From assembly GCA_020342025.1 (NCBI GenBank), contig CP070840.1, positions 1,685,628 to 1,692,729 of the forward strand: a stretch of DNA of 7,102 nt, in the 5' to 3' direction. A program made the translations under genes and the position numbers. Source of the DNA: Deltaproteobacteria bacterium (GTDB lineage Bacteria > Desulfobacterota > DSM-4660 > Desulfatiglandales > HGW-15). Positions 1 to 4,611 of the stretch are shown in pieces (position 1 is the stretch's first letter; each line of letters opens with the position of its first letter). The notes beneath the pieces were generated by a model. It was not told the origin of the DNA. It worked only from the letters and a program-made list of their open reading frames with translations, and searched no databases.

Positions 1-1
1 A

Positions 2-448
2 GAAGGGGTGGAGGACCTGGCCATCACACTCAAGTTTCTGGGTTATAAGATGGGTGTGGTCACCGGGGGTTTTGATTTCTTTGCAGATCACCTAAAGGAG
101 AAGCTCGGTTTTGACTATGCCTATTCGAATCGCGTGGAAATAAAGAAGGGAGCGCTGACTGGACGTGTGGAAGGTGGAGTCATAGACGCTGCAGAAAAAG
201 CCCGTATCGTGAATCAGATCGCCTGTGACGAGGGGATCCTGCTTGATCAAACGGTGGTTGTGGGCGACGGGGCCAATGATGCCCTCATGCTCGGTCAGGC
301 TGGGTTGGGCATAGCCTACAATGCAAAGAAGGGACTGGATCGGGTGGCCAATGTGGCTCTCGGTAGAGCCCGTATGGCGCATATTTTCCATCTCCTGGGA
401 ATCACCGAAGAAGACATCGCAGAGGCTATTGAATGTAAGATAGCATAG
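2..448 (+). CDS. serB: Phosphoserine phosphatase SerB, C-terminal part (5' end outside window)
   Basis: This enzyme removes phosphate from O-phosphoserine, the last step of serine biosynthesis, in the cytoplasm. The frame is open to the left edge of the window, so the 148 visible residues are the C-terminal part; the GTG at position 8 is an internal Val codon, not a start. HAD-superfamily motifs are visible: motif II as V-V-T-G-G-F (T21 of the visible part), the motif III lysine in A-E-K-A-R (K66), and motif IV as G-D-G-A-N-D (88-93), the Mg-binding acidic loop. The G-L-G-I-A-Y-N-A-K segment (101-109) is typical of SerB and resembles the end of E. coli SerB. The catalytic D-x-D nucleophile motif lies upstream and is not visible. 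The gene ends with TAG and no clear terminator follows. The family call is firm; phosphatases of related substrates share these motifs, so strict substrate identity is inferred. Confidence 0.93.
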   Translation, partial: EGVEDLAITLKFLGYKMGVVTGGFDFFADHLKEKLGFDYAYSNRVEIKKGALTGRVEGGVIDAAEKARIVNQIACDEGILLDQTVVVGDGANDALMLGQAGLGIAYNAKKGLDRVANVALGRARMAHIFHLLGITEEDIAEAIECKIA

Positions 449-744
449 AATCTACTTCATCCTGAATCTCGCGCACTTCCTGAGAATCTTTGAGACTATT
501 GAAAACATGAGAGAGAAGCTGGTCTGGTTGCCCACATGGCATCAGGCAAAAATCATCTGCAAAAATCTCAACATCAGTCAGACCGAGATAAATGCCTCAT
601 TATGCTCCCCAGGGGCTGCGGGATTAGGGGATGATACCGTAGCCATTTACATGCTGATCTTGGAGAAACTTTAAGAGGGACTGAAGGAATAGCCTGGCTG
701 CTCGCCAAATGAATGAGAGCCGATCGTCTAGGCCAATATAATAA
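449..744. other. Intergenic spacer with one doubtful short ORF
   Basis: This stretch separates serB from the convergent DUF2177 gene. The only ORF of note runs on the + strand from ATG 507 to TAA 674 (55 codons, beginning M-R-E-K-L-V-W-L-P-T). Its frame is also open back to the serB stop. The middle (H-Q-A-K-I-I-C-K-N-L-N-I-S-Q-T-E-I) could be helical and faintly recalls a helix-turn-helix, but there is no Shine-Dalgarno sequence before the ATG and I recognise no family. It may be a small gene, the remnant of one, or chance. Apart from a hairpin near 696-721, I see nothing else here. Confidence 0.3.
696..721. terminator. Possible hairpin between convergent serB and DUF2177 genes
   Basis: GGCT-g-CTC pairs with GAG-AGCC across an 11-nt loop, giving seven base pairs with one bulged G. 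It lies 24 bases beyond the stop codon of the minus-strand DUF2177 gene and could serve that gene or serB, since such hairpins work on either strand. No run of U follows on either strand, so it is not a textbook intrinsic terminator. Confidence 0.22.
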
Positions 745-1152
745 TCAGCCCAGCCACTTTGCCACACGAAACCCGACAACCGAAACCGTCCCACAGAGAA
801 CCATTCCCCAGATGATGTCCACGATGACAATAGGCACTGGCCAGTCTTTCAGGGTAGCCAGGTTGGTCAGATCGTACGTTGCATAGGTGAACAAGCCAAA
901 CAAGGCGCCCCAAACTATCGCCCTCATCAGTGAGTCCTGCGCGACCGCCGGATATACGGAGAAAATCATAACTCCCAGTATGAATAGGAAATAGAATATC
1001 ACGGCGGCCGTCCAATTGACCCTATCGCTGAAAAACCTTCCCAAGTGCTTCTGATAGAACTTCTTTGCAATCAACCCGAGCCAAAAGAGGTCAATGGCAA
1101 GGAACACAACGGCCATGAGAAAATAAGTGAGTATCATGTGTTTGATTGACAT
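745..1152 (-). CDS. DUF2177 family small integral membrane protein
   Basis: This is a 135-residue membrane protein of unknown function, full length for the DUF2177 family. It has about four hydrophobic segments (roughly residues 6-28, 48-68, 74-92 and 105-128). Family-typical conserved spots are visible: A-I-D-L-F-W-L-G near the end of the first helix (D21, W24), F-Y-Q-K-H-L-G just after it, Y-D-L-T-N-L-A-T (93-100) followed by K-D-W-P, and D-I-I-W-G in the last helix (D112, W115). The start at 1152 is well supported: on the minus strand AGGAG lies six bases before the ATG. It is transcribed away from the micro-gene cluster and converges on serB; no partner gene is adjacent on its strand. The conserved Asp, Trp and Asn residues in or next to membrane helices might mark a binding or transport site, but no activity is known to me. 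Confidence 0.88.
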   Translation of the reverse strand: MSIKHMILTYFLMAVVFLAIDLFWLGLIAKKFYQKHLGRFFSDRVNWTAAVIFYFLFILGVMIFSVYPAVAQDSLMRAIVWGALFGLFTYATYDLTNLATLKDWPVPIVIVDIIWGMVLCGTVSVVGFRVAKWLG

Positions 1153-1482
1153 ATGTCACTCCTGGTCACTTCCGTGAATTGACTCTCCTTCGCCAGAATA
1201 CCCCGCCTGAAAAAAGCGGTGAGGTTTACTATTTCAGATCCTCCCGTCTCTTTTCAAGGTTATTTTGAACTTCATGGGCTTTAGACAAAATTTTTGGGTT
1301 CCAGGAAAACCAATAAGAAAAATCAGGGTTATCTATTGACAAGCTGCGAATTAGAATTAAATTCCCAGCATAACACTAGGAATTAAAATATATAATTTCC
1401 CCCCAAAATTCGGAACTAATCTCTATCATTTACTCCAATGTACACCACCTAAGAAAGTTAAATGAGTTAGAGGAGGAAGAAA
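1153..1482. other. Divergent control region, no gene
   Basis: This 330-bp region lies between the DUF2177 gene (minus) and the micro-gene cluster (plus). The half near 1290-1440 is strongly AT-rich. Besides the promoter-like elements listed separately, it holds an inverted repeat TTCAA-N7-TTGAA (1253-1269), which could be an operator. The octamer GAATTAAA occurs twice in direct orientation (1354-1361 and 1380-1387), 26 bp apart. A near-palindrome spans 1379-1400 (GGAA at one end, TTCC at the other). No RNA gene or convincing terminator was seen. Confidence 0.55.
1336..1363 (+). promoter_or_regulatory. Candidate sigma-70 promoter for the micro-gene cluster
   Basis: A perfect -35 hexamer TTGACA (1336-1341) is followed after 16 bp by TAAATT (1358-1363, four of six matches to TATAAT). 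A perfect TATAAT occurs further on at 1391-1396 but has no -35 box at the right distance. Either could start transcription of the genes beginning at 1483, leaving an untranslated leader of about 80 to 115 nt. AT-rich regions give such matches by chance. Confidence 0.35.
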
Positions 1483-1695
1483 ATGGAAATAGCAAAAGAA
1501 AAAGAGATTGTAACCTGGCCTGATTTCGCAATAAGCCTTTATGACAAATTGACCGGCCGACAGGCTGAAATCAGTTATGAATTTGAAAATCTTGAAGTTT
1601 CCGTGCCGAACAGCTACGCCAGCGACGCACTACATGCAAATTGGAAGTTCAATGGTACGGTAAGAATACGCTCCAAAGATGGGAAGGATGCATAG
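1483..1695 (+). CDS. Small hypothetical protein, first of the micro-gene cluster
   Basis: This is a 70-residue protein I do not recognise. The start is very well supported by AGGAGG (1471-1476) six bases before the ATG, the strongest ribosome binding site of the cluster. The protein is soluble and mixed in charge: a Lys/Glu-rich N-terminus, then W-P-D-F-A-I-S-L-Y-D-K-L-T-G-R-Q-A, then alternating polar and hydrophobic residues that suggest beta strands (E-I-S-Y-E-F, L-E-V-S-V, G-T-V-R-I-R). There is no signal peptide, membrane segment or Cys/His metal motif. The stop codon lies four bases before the likely ATG (1700) of the next gene, which suggests translational coupling. A + strand promoter candidate lies upstream. 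It is almost certainly a real gene, but its function is unknown. Confidence 0.75.
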   Translation: MEIAKEKEIVTWPDFAISLYDKLTGRQAEISYEFENLEVSVPNSYASDALHANWKFNGTVRIRSKDGKDA

Positions 1696-1699
1696 GGCA

Positions 1700-1954
1700 A
1701 TGGCAGGAGCTATAGAAGTTTTTGCAGACCTTGATGTTTCGGTGAATGGCGATCATATCAGTGTAAAGGCTGATGGGGATAGCATATCCATCAGCCTGCC
1801 AGCCTTTGGTAGCGTCAGAAGAATTAGGGGTATGATGTTTGACCGCCTACAGAATATTCTGACATTTCTCAGAGGGCAGGGCATACAGGTCCTTATTTTC
1901 GCTGGAAACACGAAAATCGCCACACTTGGGGCCAAGGAGCGACGGGCTGTCTAG
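1700..1954 (+). CDS. Small hypothetical protein, coupled to the preceding gene
   Basis: This is an 84-residue protein of unknown function, read in a different frame from its upstream neighbour. I chose ATG 1700, four bases after the upstream TAG, because it suits coupled re-initiation. In-frame ATGs at 1679 and 1688 would give 91 or 88 residues and overlap the upstream gene, but they have no better ribosome binding site. The N-terminal half is beta-like with alternating valines and serines (D-L-D-V-S-V-N-G-D-H-I-S-V). The C-terminal half carries a basic, probably helical stretch (R-R-I-R-G-M-M-F-D-R-L-Q-N-I-L) and ends in a strand-like G-I-Q-V-L-I-F-A-G-N-T-K-I-A-T-L-G. That final pattern, a short strand pair ending in K/R-I-A-x-L-G, reminds me of small uncharacterised proteins in other bacteria, but I cannot name a family. 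No secretion or membrane signals are present. Confidence 0.68.
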   Translation: MAGAIEVFADLDVSVNGDHISVKADGDSISISLPAFGSVRRIRGMMFDRLQNILTFLRGQGIQVLIFAGNTKIATLGAKERRAV

Positions 1955-1976
1955 AACTCTGACAAATATTCCAAGA

Positions 1977-1994
1977 GGAACTCCGGAAAGTTCC
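1977..1994 (+). other. Perfect inverted repeat (stem-loop) inside the micro-gene cluster
   Basis: GGAACT (1977-1982) and AGTTCC (1989-1994) form a perfect 6-bp stem with a 6-nt loop, ending 35 nt before the start codon of the 23-residue peptide. No U-tract follows, so it is not a classic terminator. It could be an mRNA processing or stability element between the first and second halves of the cluster, an operator, or chance. Confidence 0.3.
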
Positions 1995-2029
1995 CACAAC
2001 CCCTAAGAAAACGCAAGGAGATGAAAGCC

Positions 2030-2101
2030 ATGTATGAGAATGCATGTAAATTACTCGCATTTTTTATCGGTCTGGTCGTGTCCACCCTAGCGATTTTATG
2101 A
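2030..2101 (+). CDS. 23-residue single-span membrane peptide (small ORF)
   Basis: This very short ORF encodes a short polar start (M-Y-E-N-A-C-K) followed by about 16 hydrophobic residues (L-L-A-F-F-I-G-L-V-V-S-T-L-A-I-L), enough for one membrane helix. AAGGAG (2015-2020) ends nine bases before ATG 2030, an acceptable ribosome binding distance. An in-frame ATG at 2021 directly abuts AAGGAG, so it is too close to be served by it; using it would add M-K-A. The ORF lies between two other small genes on the same strand, and its TGA ends 16 bases before the next ATG, so it fits an operon. Function is unknown; hydrophobic peptides of this size can regulate membrane proteins, act as type I toxins, or be leader peptides. 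No proof of translation is possible from sequence alone. Confidence 0.5.
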   Translation: MYENACKLLAFFIGLVVSTLAIL

Positions 2102-2117
2102 AGAGGAAAAGAGCAAA

Positions 2118-2390
2118 ATGAAACACGCAGTAGGTTTAGATAGAGCAAGAATGATCATCCAGGGTTGGTACAACCAATTCTGCAAAGAATACGGCAGAGC
2201 AGCTGTTATTTTAGATACAGAAGAAGAGGAATATGCTGGTTCAAAGGCCTATAAGGTGGTGAATAATATCACTGGTGGCAAAACATGGATTCCATGGAGT
2301 ACGGTCATTGATTATGAGACTTCCGGGAGTGTAGGAATTCCGGGTGACTTGAAAACGATCGTATGGGATAGTCTGCAGGATCTAGGATAA
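2118..2390 (+). CDS. Small hypothetical protein, last of the micro-gene cluster
   Basis: This is a 90-residue soluble protein I do not recognise. The N-terminus is probably helical (G-L-D-R-A-R-M-I-I-Q-G-W-Y-N-Q-F-C-K-E-Y-G-R). It is followed by a strand-like A-A-V-I-L-D, an acidic run of four Glu (T-E-E-E-E-Y), and a tryptophan-containing region (K-T-W-I-P-W-S-T-V-I-D-Y). The C-terminus is again acidic. A single cysteine is present and there is no signal peptide. The ribosome binding site is modest (GAGGA about 11 bases before the ATG), so translation may depend partly on the upstream peptide ORF, which ends 16 bases earlier. It converges on the DUF4174 gene with only 18 bp between the stop codons and no room for a normal terminator. 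Whether the product works with its small neighbours is inference from spacing and strand. Confidence 0.72.
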   Translation: MKHAVGLDRARMIIQGWYNQFCKEYGRAAVILDTEEEEYAGSKAYKVVNNITGGKTWIPWSTVIDYETSGSVGIPGDLKTIVWDSLQDLG

Positions 2391-2408
2391 ATTCCCTAAT
2401 CAGGCATG

Positions 2409-2798
2409 TTAATCATCTAACTTTCCCTTTCGGAGCAATTCTTCCTGCCTCATAGGCATCGCGTCAATCATACTGAAAATCTCGGAGACCGAAACGGGGA
2501 CTGGTGAGCGAAGCTTTGCGGTGCCATCCTTACCAATGAGAATTATCGAGAATTCACCCACTCCCACATCAAACTGGCGTCTCATTCGCGGTGCCACCCT
2601 TTCTGACAGAGACCTATCGCCCGCCCGAGTCTCTCCCTTTTCGAATAATTCAAGGATAATCAGATCACGATCCAGAATGCCGTCTTCCTGGCCTTTAAAT
2701 TCTCGCATTTGTCGCTCGTACGCGTCAGTATCCGGAGCGGGGGCGAAAACAAGTATGATGCGATTTTTCCATTGGTAGGCGTCCAGATCAAAATCCAT
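2409..2798 (-). CDS. DUF4174 domain protein
   Basis: This protein matches the DUF4174 family, whose function is unknown to me. In the 129-residue form the domain fills the whole chain. It opens with L-D-A-Y-Q-W-K-N-R-I-I-L-V-F-A-P (5-20), continues with R-Q-M-R-E-F and L-D-R-D-L-I-I-L-E (42-50), then I-L-I-G-K-D-G-T-A-K-L-R (86-97), and ends in the hallmark I-D-A-M-P-M-R-Q-E-E (111-120). The G-K-D-G strand-turn and overall order recall a degenerate thioredoxin-like fold, but no C-x-x-C is present. I chose the ATG at 2798 because AGGAGG lies seven bases before it. A second in-frame ATG at 2891, with GGGAGG six bases before it, would give 160 residues with a hydrophobic, signal-like leader. The gene diverges from the octaheme cytochrome gene, so shared control is possible. 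Confidence 0.85.
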   Translation of the reverse strand: MDFDLDAYQWKNRIILVFAPAPDTDAYERQMREFKGQEDGILDRDLIILELFEKGETRAGDRSLSERVAPRMRRQFDVGVGEFSIILIGKDGTAKLRSPVPVSVSEIFSMIDAMPMRQEELLRKGKLDD

Positions 2799-2891
2799 AC
2801 TTGAACCTCCTGTGGCGTACGGGACCCCAAAAAGAAAAGGGCTCGCTGAACAAAAGAATGCAAAACGTAAAAATCCCCCAGAATTTCCCAT
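2799..2891 (-). other. Possible N-terminal extension / signal-like leader of the DUF4174 protein
   Basis: Reading from ATG 2891 adds 31 residues in frame: a short start with one Arg (M-G-N-S-G-G-F-L-R), a hydrophobic core rich in Phe (F-A-F-F-C-S-A-S-P-F-L-F-G-V), and a small-residue end (A-T-G-G-S-S). GGGAGG at 2898-2903 is at an ideal distance. The leader resembles a weak secretion signal, although the core holds a proline and the start has little positive charge. If used, the protein would be exported; if not, this is simply the 5' leader of the mRNA. Confidence 0.4.
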
Positions 2892-2927
2892 CCCAGACCT
2901 CCCAATCTGTTTTAAAATCACACGGGT

Positions 2928-2956
2928 AAAATATGTACTGAAAATCGTGTATTCAA
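2928..2956 (-). promoter_or_regulatory. Candidate sigma-70 promoter for the DUF4174 gene
   Basis: On the minus strand TTGAAT (2956-2951) and TATTTT (2933-2928) are separated by exactly 17 bp, each matching four of six consensus bases. Transcription would begin near 2921, leaving about 30 nt before the ATG at 2891 or about 120 nt before the ATG at 2798. The placement is compatible with use of either start. Confidence 0.35.
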
Positions 2957-3016
2957 GCCCCCGTTTAAAGATTCCTAAATTGGGGAAATTTTGAGAAGCG
3001 AAAGGGACTTCACAAT

Positions 3017-3053
3017 TAAAGTGAGGTTATGCTAAAGAGGATAGACACTTTAG
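3017..3053. promoter_or_regulatory. Cluster of TAAAG-type repeats upstream of the cytochrome (possible operator)
   Basis: TAAAGTG (3017-3023) and CACTTTA (3046-3052) form a perfect 7-bp inverted repeat. Between them lies CTAAAG (3032-3037), which also pairs with CTTTAG (3048-3053). Three copies of one short motif therefore occur within about 37 bp, two direct and one inverted, some 80-110 bp before the cytochrome start. This is the usual place for an activator or repressor site. I do not recognise the motif as a known regulator site. Confidence 0.35.
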
Positions 3054-3129
3054 AAAACATGATCACAGACCTTGACGTGGAAACATATTGTTTGGAGTTT
3101 GGAGTAAACATTTGGAAGGGGGATCGATC

Positions 3130-4611
3130 ATGAAAAAGTTGTTGTTTGTACCACTCATGCTTCTTGGCATAACAAGTATCGCCTCGGCGAAGGGCGTCCC
3201 TGTAAGTGAAGAGACTGAGACATGCCTGGAGTGTCATTCCACACTGCATCCCGGAATTGTCCAAGAGTGGAAGCGAAGTCGGCATGCGAAGCTCACGCCC
3301 GCCGAAGCCCTGACGAAAAAGAAGTTGGAGAGGAGATTTTCGGTCAATCAGGTCCCGGACAAACTGGCCAACGTGTCCGTGGGATGCGCCGAGTGTCACA
3401 CCATGAATGCCACAAAACATAAGGACACCTTCGAACACGCCTATTATCAGGTGCACATCGTGGTAACTCCTGAAGACTGCGCCACCTGTCACAAAGTAGA
3501 GATGGAGCAATATGGCAAAAACGTGATGTCTTACGCCCGGATAAACCTTCTAGAAAACCCGGTTTACGTGAGCCTAATGAATGAGGTAAGCGGTACCCAT
3601 GGATTGAAGGGCATGGAGAGGTCCCTCAGCCCACCGAATGCCAAAACCAATGCCGATGCGTGTCTATTTTGTCATGGGACGAAGGTGGAAGTGATAGGGC
3701 AAAGAACTGTTGAATCGGACACGGGTGAGATGGAAATTCCTATTCTTTCTGGTTGGCCCAATCAGGGCGTGGGCCGGTTGAATCCTGATGGCAGCATGGG
3801 GTCTTGCTCCGCCTGTCACACGCGGCACCAGTATTCCATCGAGATGGCGAGAAAACCCCATACCTGTTCCGAATGTCACAAGGGTCCTGACGTACCGGCC
3901 TACGCCGTCTATCAGGTGAGTAAAATGGGCAATATATTTTCAGCCCTTAATAAGGAATGGAATTTTGATGTGGTTCCTTGGAAAGTGGGGAAGGACTTTA
4001 CAGCGCCTACCTGTGCCAGTTGCCATATGAGTCTTCTTGTGGGGGCAGATAACGAGGTCATTGCCGAAAGGACGCATCAAATGAACGATCGAATTTCCTG
4101 GAGGCTTTTTGGCGTCGTCTACGCCCATGCCCATCCTAAATCTCCCAACACCTCCATTATCAGGAACAAGGCGGGATTACCCTTGGCCACGGAACTGACC
4201 GGTGAGCCCGCATCCGAATATCTGATTGATGCTGATGTGCAAAAAGAGAGGCGTCAGGCGATGAAGAGGGTCTGTCTCTCTTGTCACGGGAGCGGATGGG
4301 TAAACGGACATTTTGACCGTCTTGAAAATACGATCAAGACCACGAACGAGATGACCCTCACCGCCACCAAAATTCTGCTTTCCGCCTGGGAGAAAGGGGC
4401 GGCCAAGGGGTTGGCTCAGAAAGATGGTATCTTCAACGAGGCCATAGAGAGAAAATGGGTGGAGCAGTGGTTGTTTTATGCAAACAGCATCCGCTTGGCT
4501 TCAGCGATGGCAGGGGCTGACTACGGCGTTTTTGCCAACGGTCGGTGGTATCTCTCCAAAAATGTTCACGAAATGCTTGACTGGCTTCACTTCAAACTAA
4601 AAGAGAAGTGA
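3130..4611 (+). CDS. Exported octaheme c-type cytochrome, hydroxylamine oxidoreductase-like
   Basis: This is a 493-residue periplasmic protein with a clear Sec signal peptide (M-K-K, hydrophobic core, A-S-A at 18-20 before the likely cut). The start is chosen by the G-rich ribosome binding site seven bases before ATG 3130. Eight haem-binding C-x-x-C-H motifs begin at residues 32, 86, 117, 178, 226, 246, 295 and 382; none is C-x-x-C-K. Eight haems, the W-K-R-S-R-H-A after the first site, and the long haem-free helical C-terminus (387-493) with R-K-W-V-E-Q-W fit the hydroxylamine oxidoreductase (HAO) family. All-histidine haem sites argue against octaheme nitrite or tetrathionate reductases. 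Tyr465, in A-G-A-D-Y, or Tyr474 could match the tyrosine that cross-links the P460 haem in true HAO, which I cannot prove without alignment. No C-terminal membrane anchor is seen. Substrate and direction (hydroxylamine oxidation, nitrite or hydroxylamine reduction) are open. Confidence 0.88.
   Translation: MKKLLFVPLMLLGITSIASAKGVPVSEETETCLECHSTLHPGIVQEWKRSRHAKLTPAEALTKKKLERRFSVNQVPDKLANVSVGCAECHTMNATKHKDTFEHAYYQVHIVVTPEDCATCHKVEMEQYGKNVMSYARINLLENPVYVSLMNEVSGTHGLKGMERSLSPPNAKTNADACLFCHGTKVEVIGQRTVESDTGEMEIPILSGWPNQGVGRLNPDGSMGSCSACHTRHQYSIEMARKPHTCSECHKGPDVPAYAVYQVSKMGNIFSALNKEWNFDVVPWKVGKDFTAPTCASCHMSLLVGADNEVIAERTHQMNDRISWRLFGVVYAHAHPKSPNTSIIRNKAGLPLATELTGEPASEYLIDADVQKERRQAMKRVCLSCHGSGWVNGHFDRLENTIKTTNEMTLTATKILLSAWEKGAAKGLAQKDGIFNEAIERKWVEQWLFYANSIRLASAMAGADYGVFANGRWYLSKNVHEMLDWLHFKLKEK

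Larger units (their letters stand above)
2922..3129. other. Divergent control region between DUF4174 and octaheme cytochrome genes
   Basis: This AT-rich, gene-free stretch must carry the start signals for both divergent genes. It holds the minus-strand promoter candidate and the repeat cluster listed separately. It also contains a 5-bp inverted pair, ACACG and CGTGT, at about 2920-2950. For the cytochrome, TTGACG near 3072 resembles a -35 box, but no -10 box sits at the right distance, so its promoter may need an activator. No small gene was found. Confidence 0.5.

Noticed and set aside
624..1015. Minus-strand ORFs at 624-830 and 728-1015 overlapping the DUF2177 gene
   Set aside because: They are alternative frames of the DUF2177 gene or spacer and have low-complexity, non-family sequences.
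1203..1220. CCGC...GCGG hairpin with an A-run loop in the DUF2177 leader as terminator or riboswitch
   Set aside because: The stem is only four base pairs with no following U-tract, and no larger conserved structure is visible.
1483..1954. A single gene broken by a frameshift between the first two small ORFs
   Set aside because: The second ORF has its own well-placed ATG four bases after the first stop, and neither protein looks truncated, so coupled genes are the simpler reading. Homologues with a fused protein would reopen the question.
2098..2121. Seven-codon ORF overlapping the micropeptide stop (ATGA overlap)
   Set aside because: It is too short and is made only of Lys/Arg-type codons from a purine-rich ribosome-binding region; probably chance.
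3088..3129. 14-residue extension before the cytochrome signal peptide
   Set aside because: The extension would bury the Sec signal, and the G-rich ribosome binding site points to ATG 3130.
3016..3510. 164-codon minus-strand ORF opposite the start of the cytochrome gene
   Set aside because: It lies antisense to the signal peptide and first haem motifs of a clear gene, has no family resemblance, and is explained as a shadow frame.
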